Assembly (NCBI RefSeq): GCF_001602525.1
Contig: NZ_LSYT01000001.1
Span: 1-64,000, forward strand
From: Flavobacterium chilense
GTDB lineage: Bacteria > Bacteroidota > Bacteroidia > Flavobacteriales > Flavobacteriaceae
Length of the DNA stretch: 64,000 nt
Direction of reading: 5' to 3'
This document shows positions 17,428-26,695 of this stretch, piece by piece. The notes beneath the pieces are model-generated. The model saw nothing but the letters and a program-made list of their open reading frames with translations, was not told where the DNA came from and made no database searches. Each line of letters begins with the position of its first letter. Position 1 is the first letter of the stretch. Position numbers and translations under genes: made by a program.

Positions 17428-18876
17428 ATGAAAAAGTTTTTCCTATATTTTTTACCTGTGTTGCTGCTTACAGCCTGCAATCAGTCAAAAACAACAAACC
17501 CTGAAAAAACAGCTGAAACAAATGTTGAGGGTACAGCATTTAAACCCGCTAATATTAAAGAACAAATTTTGTATCAGCGTGCTGTTGATGCCGCGATTTG
17601 GGGCATTCCGGCAGTTAATTATCAATTAATGTTTGACGAGCTGAAAAAGTTTAACGGCGATTACAATCAGATCGTGATCTGGCCTAAATTATTAGACTGG
17701 AAAAATCAGACCCTTACACCAAATCCGGATGTAATTTATCTGATGCCTTTTTTTAATACCGAGAAAACAGGACCGGTAGTACTTGAAATACCACCGGTAG
17801 ATAGTGGTGTTTTTAATGGCAGTATAATGACCTTTTGGCAAAATGCCCTTGATGATGTAGGCCCAGGCGGAGTAGATAAAGGAAAAGGCGGAAAATACCT
17901 TATTTTACCTCCGGGTTATGATAAAAGTAAAATCCCAACAGGTTATATTCCGTTACAGTCAGATACCTATCGCGGTTATGCATTGCTGCGTTCTGTATTA
18001 AAAAGCGGTAGCGCAGCAGATGTGGCAACAGCCGTAGCCTACGCTAAAAGAGTTAAGTTATATCCGTTAAGCGAAGCCTCAAAAAATCCTGCTACCGTTT
18101 TTGTAGATGCCAGTGATAAGGTCTATGAATCGAACATTGTGTATGACTCTAGCTTTTATGCAACATTAAACGAAATCATCCAGACAGAACCCTGGATCGA
18201 AAGAGATCGTGCCATGATCGATCCGCTCAAAACAATTGGTATAGTAAGAGGAAAAGCATTTAATCCCGATGAACGCACCAAAGAAATACTGACATCTGCT
18301 GTAAAGGCTGCCAGATCGTGGCTGAATTATATTTATGAAGAAACACCTGTATTTTTTAAGGATACACATTGGATTTTTCCGGCTACCGAAGAATTTGCAG
18401 GAAATGTAAAAGCGATGTACAAAGTGCCTGATTCTTATCCAATTGATAACAGGGGAATGATATATATGATCGCCTTTTTTAGTGCAAAACATCTTGGTGA
18501 ATCACAATTCTATTTGTTACAAATTCTAGATAAAGACGGAAATGCTCTGGACGGAAACAACTCTTATAAAGTAAATGTTCCGGCAAATGTTCCTGTAAAA
18601 CAGTATTGGTCGATGACAGTTTACAATCGTGAAACCCACACGTTTATACGCAATCAAAAGTGGGCAGGACGCTCCTCCCAAACACCGGGACTTAAGAAAA
18701 ATACAGATGGTTCGGTCGATCTTTATTTTGGACCAACTCCGCCTGCAAGCGGTGAATCAAATTGGATACCAACAGATCCCAAAGGAAAGTTTGAAATACT
18801 GGCCCGCTTTTACGGACCAACACCCAACTTATACGATCATAGCTGGAAGCTCAATGATTTAGAAAAAATAAAGTAG
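17428..18876 (+). CDS. DUF1254/DUF1214 lipoprotein (second of two)
   Basis: The ATG at 17428 is chosen because it begins a lipoprotein signal (MKKFFLYFLPVLLLTACNQS, Cys at residue 17); an upstream in-frame ATG at 17389 would bury it. The 482-residue product has DUF1254 (DAAIWGIPAVNYQLMFDELK, NPDVIYLMPFFNTEKTGP) and DUF1214 parts (QYWSMTVYNRETHTFIRN, VDLYFGPTPP, FEILARFYGPTP). It is clearly related to the upstream lipoprotein but diverged, so the pair is an old duplication or two separately specialised members. Function not established. Confidence 0.9.
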   Translation: MKKFFLYFLPVLLLTACNQSKTTNPEKTAETNVEGTAFKPANIKEQILYQRAVDAAIWGIPAVNYQLMFDELKKFNGDYNQIVIWPKLLDWKNQTLTPNPDVIYLMPFFNTEKTGPVVLEIPPVDSGVFNGSIMTFWQNALDDVGPGGVDKGKGGKYLILPPGYDKSKIPTGYIPLQSDTYRGYALLRSVLKSGSAADVATAVAYAKRVKLYPLSEASKNPATVFVDASDKVYESNIVYDSSFYATLNEIIQTEPWIERDRAMIDPLKTIGIVRGKAFNPDERTKEILTSAVKAARSWLNYIYEETPVFFKDTHWIFPATEEFAGNVKAMYKVPDSYPIDNRGMIYMIAFFSAKHLGESQFYLLQILDKDGNALDGNNSYKVNVPANVPVKQYWSMTVYNRETHTFIRNQKWAGRSSQTPGLKKNTDGSVDLYFGPTPPASGESNWIPTDPKGKFEILARFYGPTPNLYDHSWKLNDLEKIK

Positions 18877-18894
18877 CGCATTTACAGCTGCACT

Positions 18895-18946
18895 TAAAAA
18901 AAGATCTCACCATCAAACGTAATTTTGATGGTGAGATCTTATGTTT
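18895..18946. terminator. Bidirectional terminator, 17-bp perfect stem
   Basis: AAGATCTCACCATCAAA (18901-18917) pairs perfectly with 18924-18940 around a 6-base loop, with an A run on the left and T-rich DNA on the right. It lies between convergent genes: the second DUF1254 lipoprotein (plus) and a LytTR regulator (minus). Confidence 0.9.
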
Positions 18947-18966
18947 TAAAAATAAAACCACTTCCT

Positions 18967-19659
18967 TTAATTGAGCCACTCGCTTACAAATTTTCGATAG
19001 GTTTCGCCAATAGGAAAAGATTCTCCGTTGATCATATGAATCTGATTTCCCTCAATAATTTTTATTTTGTTTTGAGGAATAATGTACGAACGATGAATAC
19101 GTATAAACTGATTTGGAGGAAGTTTCTCTAATATGTCTTTCATGTTTTCCAGCACCATTATTTTTTCTGTATTGGTATGAATACGGATATAATCTTTTAA
19201 ACCTTCGATATATAAAATAGTGGCATTGGCAATCTTATACAATTTGCGATCTGCTTTTACGACTATAAACTGATCTGTTTCCTGATTTTGAAACGTTTCC
19301 TGCCAGCGTGTAAATTTCTCTATACTTTGATAAAAACGACTGAATGTGATTGGTTTTAGCAAATAATCAATTACATGAAACTGAAACACATCCAGAGCAT
19401 ATTCCGGATAAGCAGAAGTAATAATAAAATTATGTTTTTGATTAAACATCTGCATAAATTCAATTCCTGTAAGCTGTGGCATCTGAATGTCAATAAAAAT
19501 CAAATCGACCGTTTCCGTATTCAACACTTCAATGGCTTTATAGACATCACAATCTGCATACAGAACATTTAGTTTTGGAATTTTTGATGCATAATCGGCG
19601 ATAAGTTTGACAGCCAGCGGTTCATCGTCGAGGATAATACAATTTATTTTATTCTTCAT
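18967..19659 (-). CDS. LytTR-family response regulator
   Basis: The 230-residue protein has a receiver (residues 1-~120) with Asp11/Asp12, phospho-acceptor Asp57 in LIFIDIQMPQLTG, and Lys102 in DYLLKPI. A LytTR DNA-binding domain (~130-230) includes QFIRIHRSYIIP. Its start overlaps the end of the LytS kinase gene by 4 bp, so translation is coupled. The pair is divergent from an outer membrane beta-barrel gene 140 bp away, which it may control (inference). Confidence 0.93.
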   Translation of the reverse strand: MKNKINCIILDDEPLAVKLIADYASKIPKLNVLYADCDVYKAIEVLNTETVDLIFIDIQMPQLTGIEFMQMFNQKHNFIITSAYPEYALDVFQFHVIDYLLKPITFSRFYQSIEKFTRWQETFQNQETDQFIVVKADRKLYKIANATILYIEGLKDYIRIHTNTEKIMVLENMKDILEKLPPNQFIRIHRSYIIPQNKIKIIEGNQIHMINGESFPIGETYRKFVSEWLN

Positions 19660-20678
19660 TTTAAGTCTATTTGAATTTCGGCATTAAACTGATTGTTTTG
19701 GTTGGTAAGGGTTAAATAATGTTTTTGCGGATAATAAATCTCTAATCGTTTTCGTAAATTATCCAGGCCAATTCCGCCCAGTTTATCTTTTTTTTGAACC
19801 CCAATATGGTTTGTTACTTTAAAATTGAGCTGGTTGTCTAGTATCTTTAAATCAATAACAATAGGTTTATCATTTGATGTTACGCCATGTTTTAATGCAT
19901 TTTCGACCAATGGAGATAAAATATAAGGCGGAACTTCTTCGGTAAGATTTACAGTTTCAACATGCAAATCAACAAAAGCATTATCCTGATGTCGCAATTG
20001 TTCCAGTTCGATATAAGCTTTGATATAATCTATTTCATCGGCCAGTTTAATTTTTTCCTTTTGAGATTCGTAAGTGGTAAAACGCATAATCTGACTCAGT
20101 TTTTCAATTGCAGCCAATGATTTGTCCGATTGAAAATAAACCATCGAATAGATATTATTAAGTGTATTAAAAATAAAATGCGGATTAATCTGGGCTTTTA
20201 AAAATTTGATTTCGGTGTTTTTATTCTCTTCCAGAATAATCTGGTTGTACTCTAAAAGACGGATAAAATAAATCACAAACCAAAGCAGCGAACTCAGGAT
20301 AATTGCCTTACTGCTATACTGCAAATTATCCATCATATAATTCAGAGGATTAAAATTGGTATAGTTTACCCGTTCAAATAAAATCTTTGTAATTACCTGT
20401 TCTGTAAACCAGCGAAGTATCGTAAAAACTAAATACGAAACCATCACTCCCACAAAAAAGAATTTCCATTTAAAAACCTTAAAAACCCTTTTCATCACCA
20501 CAAAGTAATGAAAGTAAAACGTGATTATAAATACAATAACATAGGTGATAAAAAACATATCAGGAACAAAAAACTGTAATTGCATTGGGTTTTTTACAAA
20601 AGTAAAATAAGCTAAAAGCAGCCAATAAATAAGATGAATAAGACCTTCTGTTTTTTTGGATAATGTTCCTTTATACAT
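19656..20678 (-). CDS. LytS-type sensor histidine kinase
   Basis: The ATG at 20678 is chosen over an upstream TTG at 20720 because a strong -7 box (TATCTTTG, 20694-20701) lies between them. The 340-residue protein has about four membrane segments in its first ~145 residues and no recognised sensor domain. The phospho-acceptor His167 lies in AQINPHFIFNTLNN, the N box is LVENALKHG, and the glycine-rich part is LGGIGLDNLRKR. It is coupled to the LytTR gene (4-bp overlap). The signal is unknown. Confidence 0.93.
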   Translation of the reverse strand: MYKGTLSKKTEGLIHLIYWLLLAYFTFVKNPMQLQFFVPDMFFITYVIVFIITFYFHYFVVMKRVFKVFKWKFFFVGVMVSYLVFTILRWFTEQVITKILFERVNYTNFNPLNYMMDNLQYSSKAIILSSLLWFVIYFIRLLEYNQIILEENKNTEIKFLKAQINPHFIFNTLNNIYSMVYFQSDKSLAAIEKLSQIMRFTTYESQKEKIKLADEIDYIKAYIELEQLRHQDNAFVDLHVETVNLTEEVPPYILSPLVENALKHGVTSNDKPIVIDLKILDNQLNFKVTNHIGVQKKDKLGGIGLDNLRKRLEIYYPQKHYLTLTNQNNQFNAEIQIDLK

Positions 20679-20693
20679 GTTTTGGATTTTTTT

Positions 20694-20701
20694 CAAAGAT
20701 A
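20694..20701 (-). promoter_or_regulatory. -7 box TATCTTTG before the second LytS gene
   Basis: An exact TAnnTTTG on the minus strand, with a TATTG about 16 bp upstream as a weak -33 element. It lies 16 bp before the ATG at 20678 and inside the possible longer reading frame, which settles the start. Confidence 0.62.
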
Positions 20702-20818
20702 CAGATTCATTAAAAAGCAATAAACAGGGTTTGTAGATTAATGGGAGGGGTTTGTCGATAAAAGTAGTGTAAGCTATTTATTTCTTACAGTTTTGCGCTG
20801 TAATTAATTTATTAAAAC

Positions 20819-23206
20819 ATGAAAAACACTATTTTTTTACTTGCCGTATTCTTATACCAGACACATGCCATGAGTCAGCAATTTTTATTAAAAGGAAAAA
20901 TTGTCAATCAAAGTAAATCGCCTGTTGAATTTGTTGTAGCCAGTTTATTAAAAGACAATAAAGTAATATCGCAGGCTTCGACAGACAGTTTAGGGAATTT
21001 TAAAATTCAGGCAGTAAAAGAAAATTATCGCCTGATCATTGAGCAATTTGGTGTTGAATTTTTAAATAAAGAAATACAGCTGAATCATGATATTGATCTT
21101 GGAACCCTTGAAATAAAAGAATCCATACAACTTGAAGGTGTTGCTGTAACGACAAGAAAAAAAATCGTAGAGCAAAAAGTAGACAGATTGGTATTTAATG
21201 TAGAAAATTCGACTGCTGCAACAGGAGGAACCGCTTTAGACGCACTAAAAACTACACCAACAGTACGGGTGCAGAACGATAATGTTTCTATTGTGGGAAA
21301 AGGTGCTGTTTTGGTTTTAATAGACGATCGCTTACAAAGAATGTCTCCGGATGACCTTGCCGTATTTTTAAAATCAATTCCGGCAGATCATATCAAAAGT
21401 ATCGAAGTGATTACTACGCCACCGGCTAAATATGAAGCCGAAGGAAATAGCGGTATTATCAATATCAAACTGAAAGTGGCTAAAATGAACTCGTGGAACG
21501 CAAACATTGGAACTTCATATACACAAAGAATCTATGCCAGCGGAAATATACAGGGACTTTTTAATTATAACTATGAGAAATTAGCTGTTCAGGCATCTGT
21601 AAATAAAGGAAAAGAAAAATTTCAGACCAATTCTGAAAGCAAAATTTACTACCCAAAAGAACTTTGGAAACAGGAAATCAAAAACACATCCGAAAGTGAT
21701 TTATTAAGTTTAGGATTGGGTATTGATTATAAAATAACAAACAAATGGTCGACAGGCATAAAATATCTGGGCAGTTTTACAGATCGTGATGCGACTAATA
21801 CTCCGCTTACCACAAGATTTAATACTGAAAACGGAACCATAGATTCTTATATCAGGTCTGATGTAAATACCAATAATAAACCCAGAATGAATTCGCTAAA
21901 CTGGAATCACACTTTTACATTAGATTCTGTGGGCAAAAACATCTCGGTTGATTTTGATTATTTTAATTATCTTAAAAAAGATTATCGCTTTTTTGCAGGA
22001 AATGAACTAGACAGCAACCAAAACAAAATTCCCAATACCTTTTTTTCGTCTACCAACACAAATATAAATGAAGTTAATAGTTACTCGGCAAAAATAGATG
22101 TTTCGTTACCAAACAAATGGGCGAACTTAAGTTTTGGCGGTAAAGCTTTTTACAACAATACCCGCAATAATCTGACGGTGTTTGATAATGAAACCGGAGC
22201 TCCCGTTTTAAATACAAATCAGTCTAATATTTTTAATTATAAAGAATACAACGAAGCAGTTTATTTTTCAGGAAGTAAAAAAATAAATGCAAAATGGGAA
22301 ACACAGCTTGGTTTAAGGGCAGAAGCCACACAAACCAAAGGCTATTCAGAAAATCTCAATCAAACCAATACAAATCATTACATACAATTGTTTCCAACAG
22401 CTTATATAACCTATGTACCAAATGATAATAATTCACTGTCGTTAAATTACAGTAAAAGAATCAGAAGACCGGATTTTGAATATCTGAATCCTTTTGTTAT
22501 CAGAACCAGTCCGTTTTATTATTCAGAAGGAAACCCGTATTTAAAACCTTCACTTATTGATAATTTAGAGTTTTCTTATACCCGTAATCAAAAGTGGGTC
22601 AACTCAGTTTATTTTTCTAAAGTTTCAGATTTCGGACAGGAATTATCCATTGTAGATCCTGTAACCAATATTACCAGAAGCACACCTTTAAACTATGCAA
22701 ATACGTACCAGATTGGATTTTCGACCTATTATAACTTTAATAAGTTTTCGCGTTGGAACAGCTTCACAGGATTTAATGTTAACTATCAAAATGTAACATC
22801 TAAGACTAATTTCATTGAATCGGTTGATGGGTACAATGGCTATTTTTACAGTAATAATGATTTTACCTTAAACCAGTCCAAAACAATATTTGTTGGCGTA
22901 AATTATGGTTTACAATTGGCGGGACGTTATCAGATTTTTAATATTTCGACTTTAAATATTTTAGACCTGTCATTTAAAGTTTTATCATTCCATAAAAATC
23001 TTTCGGTTACCCTGATTGCAGAAGATGTATTAAATGCCCAAAAACCTTTAATTACGTATTATTCTAACGGAATAAAAAACAGCATACAAAGTTACAGCGA
23101 CACCAGAGCTTTCAGAATTTCATTAAGCTATAAATTCGGAAATGCCAATTTGAAATCCAAACAAAGAGATTTTGGTAATGAGGATGAAAGAAACAGAGTA
23201 AGGTAA
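20819..23206 (+). CDS. TonB-dependent-receptor-like outer membrane beta-barrel protein
   Basis: The 795-residue protein has a signal peptide (MKNTIFLLAVFLYQTHAMSQ) and a carboxypeptidase-regulatory-like domain (about 22-100: LKGKIVNQSKSPVEFVVASL). A plug-like region (about 110-215) contains TALDALKTTPTVRV and SIEVITTPPAKYEAEGNSG. The large barrel matches the OMP_b-brl_3 type (SLNYSKRIRRPDFEYLNPF, SYKFG near the end). Members are probably outer membrane transporters or receptors without a SusD partner; substrate unknown. It is divergent from a LytS/LytTR pair, which may regulate it. A terminator follows at once. Confidence 0.88.
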   Translation: MKNTIFLLAVFLYQTHAMSQQFLLKGKIVNQSKSPVEFVVASLLKDNKVISQASTDSLGNFKIQAVKENYRLIIEQFGVEFLNKEIQLNHDIDLGTLEIKESIQLEGVAVTTRKKIVEQKVDRLVFNVENSTAATGGTALDALKTTPTVRVQNDNVSIVGKGAVLVLIDDRLQRMSPDDLAVFLKSIPADHIKSIEVITTPPAKYEAEGNSGIINIKLKVAKMNSWNANIGTSYTQRIYASGNIQGLFNYNYEKLAVQASVNKGKEKFQTNSESKIYYPKELWKQEIKNTSESDLLSLGLGIDYKITNKWSTGIKYLGSFTDRDATNTPLTTRFNTENGTIDSYIRSDVNTNNKPRMNSLNWNHTFTLDSVGKNISVDFDYFNYLKKDYRFFAGNELDSNQNKIPNTFFSSTNTNINEVNSYSAKIDVSLPNKWANLSFGGKAFYNNTRNNLTVFDNETGAPVLNTNQSNIFNYKEYNEAVYFSGSKKINAKWETQLGLRAEATQTKGYSENLNQTNTNHYIQLFPTAYITYVPNDNNSLSLNYSKRIRRPDFEYLNPFVIRTSPFYYSEGNPYLKPSLIDNLEFSYTRNQKWVNSVYFSKVSDFGQELSIVDPVTNITRSTPLNYANTYQIGFSTYYNFNKFSRWNSFTGFNVNYQNVTSKTNFIESVDGYNGYFYSNNDFTLNQSKTIFVGVNYGLQLAGRYQIFNISTLNILDLSFKVLSFHKNLSVTLIAEDVLNAQKPLITYYSNGIKNSIQSYSDTRAFRISLSYKFGNANLKSKQRDFGNEDERNRVR

Positions 23207-23221
23207 TCGTGAGATATTAAT

Positions 23222-23247
23222 AAGCCTGTAATCATTACAGGCTTTTT
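23222..23247. terminator. Bidirectional terminator between convergent genes
   Basis: A 10-bp perfect stem AAGCCTGTAA/TTACAGGCTT with a 3-base loop, followed by TTT on the plus strand. It lies between the beta-barrel gene (plus) and the GH130 gene (minus). Confidence 0.85.
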
Positions 23248-23249
23248 AA

Positions 23250-24302
23250 TTATAAGGGTTGTAATGCCGATAAAATTTCTCTGATCGAAAAATGGGCACC
23301 ACAAACAAATTCGTCTGCTGCACCATAATATACAGTAAGTTTATCGCCTTCTACAATATGACCGTTTGTAAAAACAACATAACCAAAAAATCCGCTTAGT
23401 TCATAATTTTCCTGAGGCATCATGATGGGTTCTATAGTTCGTGAAATTATAATCGAAGGATCATTAAGATCCATTAAAAAAGCGCCCAGGCAATATTGAT
23501 GTTCTGCATTTGCCCCATGATAGATTTCCAGCCAGCCCTGATCTGTTTTAATAGGAGCGGCTCCGGCACCAACCCGTGCACTGTCCCATAATCCGGGACG
23601 GGATTTAATGATGCATTTATGATTTCCCCAGTAAATTCCGTCAGGAGATTCAGCAAGCCAGATAAAATTTCCACCAATCTGCGGACTTGACGGACGATGT
23701 AATGCGTAGAATTTTCCATTAATTTTTTCTTCAAAAAGGGCACAATCCTTATTATGCGGCGGCAAAATCATTCCCTTTGATTCAAAGTTTTTCCAGTCTT
23801 TGGTAGTTCGCAATCCAACGCCAACACCATTTTCTGAAACTGCCGTATAAGTCAGATAAAAAGTATCTTCGATTTTAGAAACACGGCAATCTTCGATACC
23901 AAATTGTTCCAGAATTCCAGAACCCATGAGTAGAGAAGAAGACTCAGGTTCATAAAAATGAATTCCGTCATCACTGCAAACCAGCCGAAGATGCGATAAC
24001 GTAGTGAGATAATCCAAGCCTTTATAAGTAACCACTCTTGCATCTGTTGCAATTAGGTCCGGATCGTTTAGCGGCAGTTCTATGATTTCGACTTTGCCTA
24101 AAGCATTAATTACCGGAAAAAAAATAACACCTTCCTTTTGAGCAATACTCTCGGCAACACGTACCAAAAGCCATATTTTTTGCTCAAAGAAAAAAGCGCC
24201 GGGATTTAAAAGACTAATAATTTGCAAATCGCTTGTACTGGATTGCAAATCTTTTGGCATTAATAATGGGTTTTCCGGAAATCTGCGGGCAATGTCGCTC
24301 AT
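23250..24302 (-). CDS. GH130-family glycosidase/phosphorylase
   Basis: The 350-residue protein matches the five-bladed propeller GH130 family. It has the N-terminal NPLLMP-type start, FGIEDCRVSKIEDTFYLTYT with the likely catalytic Asp after Glu, and PGLWDSARVGAGAAPIKT followed by GWLEIYHGAN. GH130 enzymes mostly act on beta-mannosides, many as phosphorylases that use inorganic phosphate; I cannot tell phosphorylase from hydrolase here. There is no signal peptide, so it is cytoplasmic. It stands alone, not in a mannan utilisation locus, and its promoter was not clear. Confidence 0.9.
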   Translation of the reverse strand: MSDIARRFPENPLLMPKDLQSSTSDLQIISLLNPGAFFFEQKIWLLVRVAESIAQKEGVIFFPVINALGKVEIIELPLNDPDLIATDARVVTYKGLDYLTTLSHLRLVCSDDGIHFYEPESSSLLMGSGILEQFGIEDCRVSKIEDTFYLTYTAVSENGVGVGLRTTKDWKNFESKGMILPPHNKDCALFEEKINGKFYALHRPSSPQIGGNFIWLAESPDGIYWGNHKCIIKSRPGLWDSARVGAGAAPIKTDQGWLEIYHGANAEHQYCLGAFLMDLNDPSIIISRTIEPIMMPQENYELSGFFGYVVFTNGHIVEGDKLTVYYGAADEFVCGAHFSIREILSALQPL

Positions 24303-24522
24303 AATAAAATTGTTGAGGTTGAGGTAAACGTACTATAAAGAACGTGAATTTTTAGAAATCAGTTTTATATAATAAAAATGGATCATTATAAAATTTTCAT
24401 TTAAAGCAGGATGCTTTATATCAGTTATTTAAAACCTGTAATCATATAATGATCTCAACGAATCATATAAAGTTTATGACTAAAGTTAAAGTAATTTTAA
24501 TACCATAAAAAAATGGGAAGTT

Positions 24523-24693
24523 ATGTTAAAGAAAGGGCAGAATGTACAACAGGAATTTGGTAATCAGATCATGAAAGTGATTGGTTTTGAACCGGAATTT
24601 ATCGAAAACGTCATAACACAATGGGAAGATGAAGAAGGAACTATTGTGACAGGAAAATTTATGGAATCACAACTCTTACCCGTTGCAGAATAA
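24523..24693 (+). CDS. Small DUF2158-like protein, 56 aa
   Basis: The reading frame runs from ATG at 24523 to TAA at 24691. The product begins MLKKGQNVQQEFGNQ and ends KFMESQLLPVAE, with QWEDEEGTIVTGKF between. The pattern of a G-x-x-V-Q start, a central acidic W segment and a short C-terminal beta strand resembles YodC/DUF2158 small proteins, whose function is unknown. It lies 31 bp before the DUF6766 gene on the same strand, so the two are probably cotranscribed. The family call is by eye and tentative; the gene call is supported by its position. Confidence 0.6.
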   Translation: MLKKGQNVQQEFGNQIMKVIGFEPEFIENVITQWEDEEGTIVTGKFMESQLLPVAE

Positions 24694-24724
24694 TAACCAA
24701 TATATTTAATACCACACCGAAATC

Positions 24725-25381
24725 ATGAAAACTTTTGTACGTAATAATGGGCTTTCAATTTGTTTTTTCGTATTATTTATGGGAGCTTTTGCAGGACAAA
24801 TTCTGTTTGGTTTCGAAGAACATAATAAAGAATTAATTGAGAATGGCGCTTCGTCAATTTCGATGTTAGCGTATCTCACAACAGGACATTTTGTAGAATC
24901 AACTTTTGAAAACTGGGAAAGTGAGTTTCTGCAAATGGCACTTTTGGTAGTCCTTACCATTTTCCTGCAGCAAAAAGGTTCTTCAGAGTCTAAAGATTTT
25001 GATAAAAAGGAAGAGGTTGACAGAGCGCCTTCGGCAAATAAAAAAGATGTTCCCTGGCCGGTAAAAAAAGGAGGATTGATCCTCACGATATACAAGCATT
25101 CGCTTACGATCGCTTTATTAGTTTTGTTTGTACTTTCTTTTGTGGCTCATTTTTACGGAAGTTTAAAAGACCAAAATGAAACGCTTTTATTAAAAGGAAT
25201 GCCTTTAGAAAAAGCTTCTCAATATATTGGTGATTCAAGATTCTGGTTTGAATCATTTCAAAACTGGCAAAGCGAATTTCTATCTGTTTTTGCTATCGTT
25301 ATTTTTTCCATTTATTTGCGACAAATTGGTTCCTCACAATCTAAACCAGTTGATGCACCACATCATCAAACGGGTCAATAA
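24725..25381 (+). CDS. DUF6766-type membrane protein with internal duplication
   Basis: The 218-residue protein has about four membrane segments: near residues 9-29, 59-78, 119-141 and 179-200. The two halves are related: FENWESEFLQMALLVVLTIF followed by LQQKGSS in the first, and FQNWQSEFLSVFAIVIFSIY followed by LRQIGSS in the second. A charged linker (about 86-112) joins them. The family is described only as a domain of unknown function in soil and aquatic bacteria. It follows a 56-residue small gene. A role in envelope stress is possible but not shown. Confidence 0.8.
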   Translation: MKTFVRNNGLSICFFVLFMGAFAGQILFGFEEHNKELIENGASSISMLAYLTTGHFVESTFENWESEFLQMALLVVLTIFLQQKGSSESKDFDKKEEVDRAPSANKKDVPWPVKKGGLILTIYKHSLTIALLVLFVLSFVAHFYGSLKDQNETLLLKGMPLEKASQYIGDSRFWFESFQNWQSEFLSVFAIVIFSIYLRQIGSSQSKPVDAPHHQTGQ

Positions 25382-25605
25382 ATAAAAAATAATGAAGTTA
25401 ATCGGTTGTTTTAAGCTGTTAAAAAGAGGATAAAATATGATTTTATATGTTTTTTCTTAAAATTAATCAGTATCTTTAAAAAATTATTAACCGCTTACAC
25501 GGATATAATTCGATCATTTATCGATTTTCAAAAGCTTATATTGTATATATAAATTTGCAGATTTTTAAATTCTTGTCTTATGTTTTGCAATTAAAGTATA
25601 CAGCG

Positions 25606-26058
25606 ATGACTCTACAAAGCCCAAATTCCCTAAGAAATATCTATTTAGCAGACGATGATGACGATGACAGAATCATGTTTGTAGAAGCTTTGCAGGAAGT
25701 TGACAGCTCTGTAATTTTGACTCAGGCCGAAGATGGAAAACAATTGATGGATATTCTTAATGAAAATTCAGACCCTCTGCCCGAAGTTGTTTTTCTGGAT
25801 ATTAATATGCCTAAATTAGACGGTTTTGAATGTCTTGAGGAAATAAAACAGCATACCAGACTTAAAAAATTATTTGTGATCATGCTTTCAACCTCCAGTG
25901 ATCCAATAACGATAGAAAAGGCATTTGACCTTGGAGCTACATTTTATGCCGTAAAACCAAGCACATTCGACGAATTAAAATCTCTTATTCGTAATGTATT
26001 GCACATGGATTGGCTTTCACTTGAAAAACAGAACCGAAGAGAATTCAGACTAATTTAA
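25606..26058 (+). CDS. Stand-alone CheY-like response regulator (Rcp1 type)
   Basis: The ATG at 25606 is preferred to a TTG at 25555. The 150-residue product is a single receiver domain with an acidic cluster ADDDDDDRIMFVEAL, phospho-acceptor Asp in VVFLDINMPKLDGFE, a Ser/Thr pair in MLSTSSDP, and the Lys in AVKPSTFDEL. This subtype, with a cluster of Asp near the start and no output domain, is usually the partner of phytochrome-like or hybrid kinases (family knowledge). No kinase gene is adjacent. Confidence 0.9.
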   Translation: MTLQSPNSLRNIYLADDDDDDRIMFVEALQEVDSSVILTQAEDGKQLMDILNENSDPLPEVVFLDINMPKLDGFECLEEIKQHTRLKKLFVIMLSTSSDPITIEKAFDLGATFYAVKPSTFDELKSLIRNVLHMDWLSLEKQNRREFRLI

Positions 26059-26077
26059 GCCTTCTTAATTTTTGCTG

Positions 26078-26221
26078 TTAAAAATTCGTCTTTGTTAATG
26101 TTGACTTATTTACTTCAATAGTACTTTTTTGATTCGTTCTTGACGATGACGACTTTACTGTAGATTTTTTCTCAGAAGTTCTCGTACTTGAAATGTTATT
26201 TTTATGATTTGAAGTTGTCAT
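26078..26221 (-). CDS. Possible small Ser/Thr/Lys-rich protein, 47 aa
   Basis: A frame on the minus strand from ATG at 26221 to TAA encodes a 47-residue basic, Ser/Thr-rich, probably disordered peptide (start MTTSNHKNNISSTRTSEKK). It lies alone between a receiver gene and the sigma factor gene. Low-complexity composition makes this a weak call; the ATG, an upstream purine-rich stretch and its position in a long gap are the only support. Confidence 0.35.
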   Translation of the reverse strand: MTTSNHKNNISSTRTSEKKSTVKSSSSRTNQKSTIEVNKSTLTKTNF

Positions 26222-26527
26222 AATTCCATCTTTTACATATTAACCAGACAAATGTAGGCATAACCTACATGACTCTATTATAAAATTAACTTAAATAATT
26301 GCATTATTATCAGATAGTTAAAGGCTATTTCTTAAATAATTGCCATTTTTTTGTGTTTTCTGCTTCCAAAAAAAATATTTCAAATATTTTGAGATAGATT
26401 TTTATTTAAAATGATATTATCATTGTCATTCTCTCCACTACTGCATAACATTCTAAATCTCCCCGTAACATCTGCTGCACGAATGTTAATACAATGTTTC
26501 ATAATCCCACCATTTTATTAATGTAAA
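26222..26527. other. AT-rich gap upstream of the sigma factor gene
   Basis: No reading frame or clear hairpin was seen here. The stretch is rich in A/T runs and precedes the two-block motif at 26528. Confidence 0.4.
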
Positions 26528-26579
26528 CGTAACCTTATCGACCTACCCTCATTTCTAATTTTGAAGACATATTATAAAA
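26528..26579 (+). promoter_or_regulatory. Two-block motif before the sigma gene (candidate ECF promoter)
   Basis: Block 1 is CGTAACCTTATCGACCTACC and block 2 is AAGACATATTATAAAA, 16 bp between them. The same two blocks occur without gaps at the same distance before the fecR gene (27302-27353). Shared positions are CGTAACCTT, ACCTACC and AAGACATA-TAT-AAA. It fits a promoter read by the encoded sigma factor, giving autoregulation (inference). The ATG is ~117 bp downstream. Confidence 0.6.
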
Positions 26580-26695
26580 CAAAACAGTGTAGTATATGTC
26601 ATTTTTAAAATTAAGAATACATCGCAAAAAAAGAATAAGAATTGTTGCTTTAGCAACCGCCACTGATTCCCTAAAAAATACAAAAGTGGTGCATT

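Noticed and set aside
20679..20720. TTG-start extension of the second LytS kinase
   Set aside because: The TATCTTTG promoter box lies inside it.
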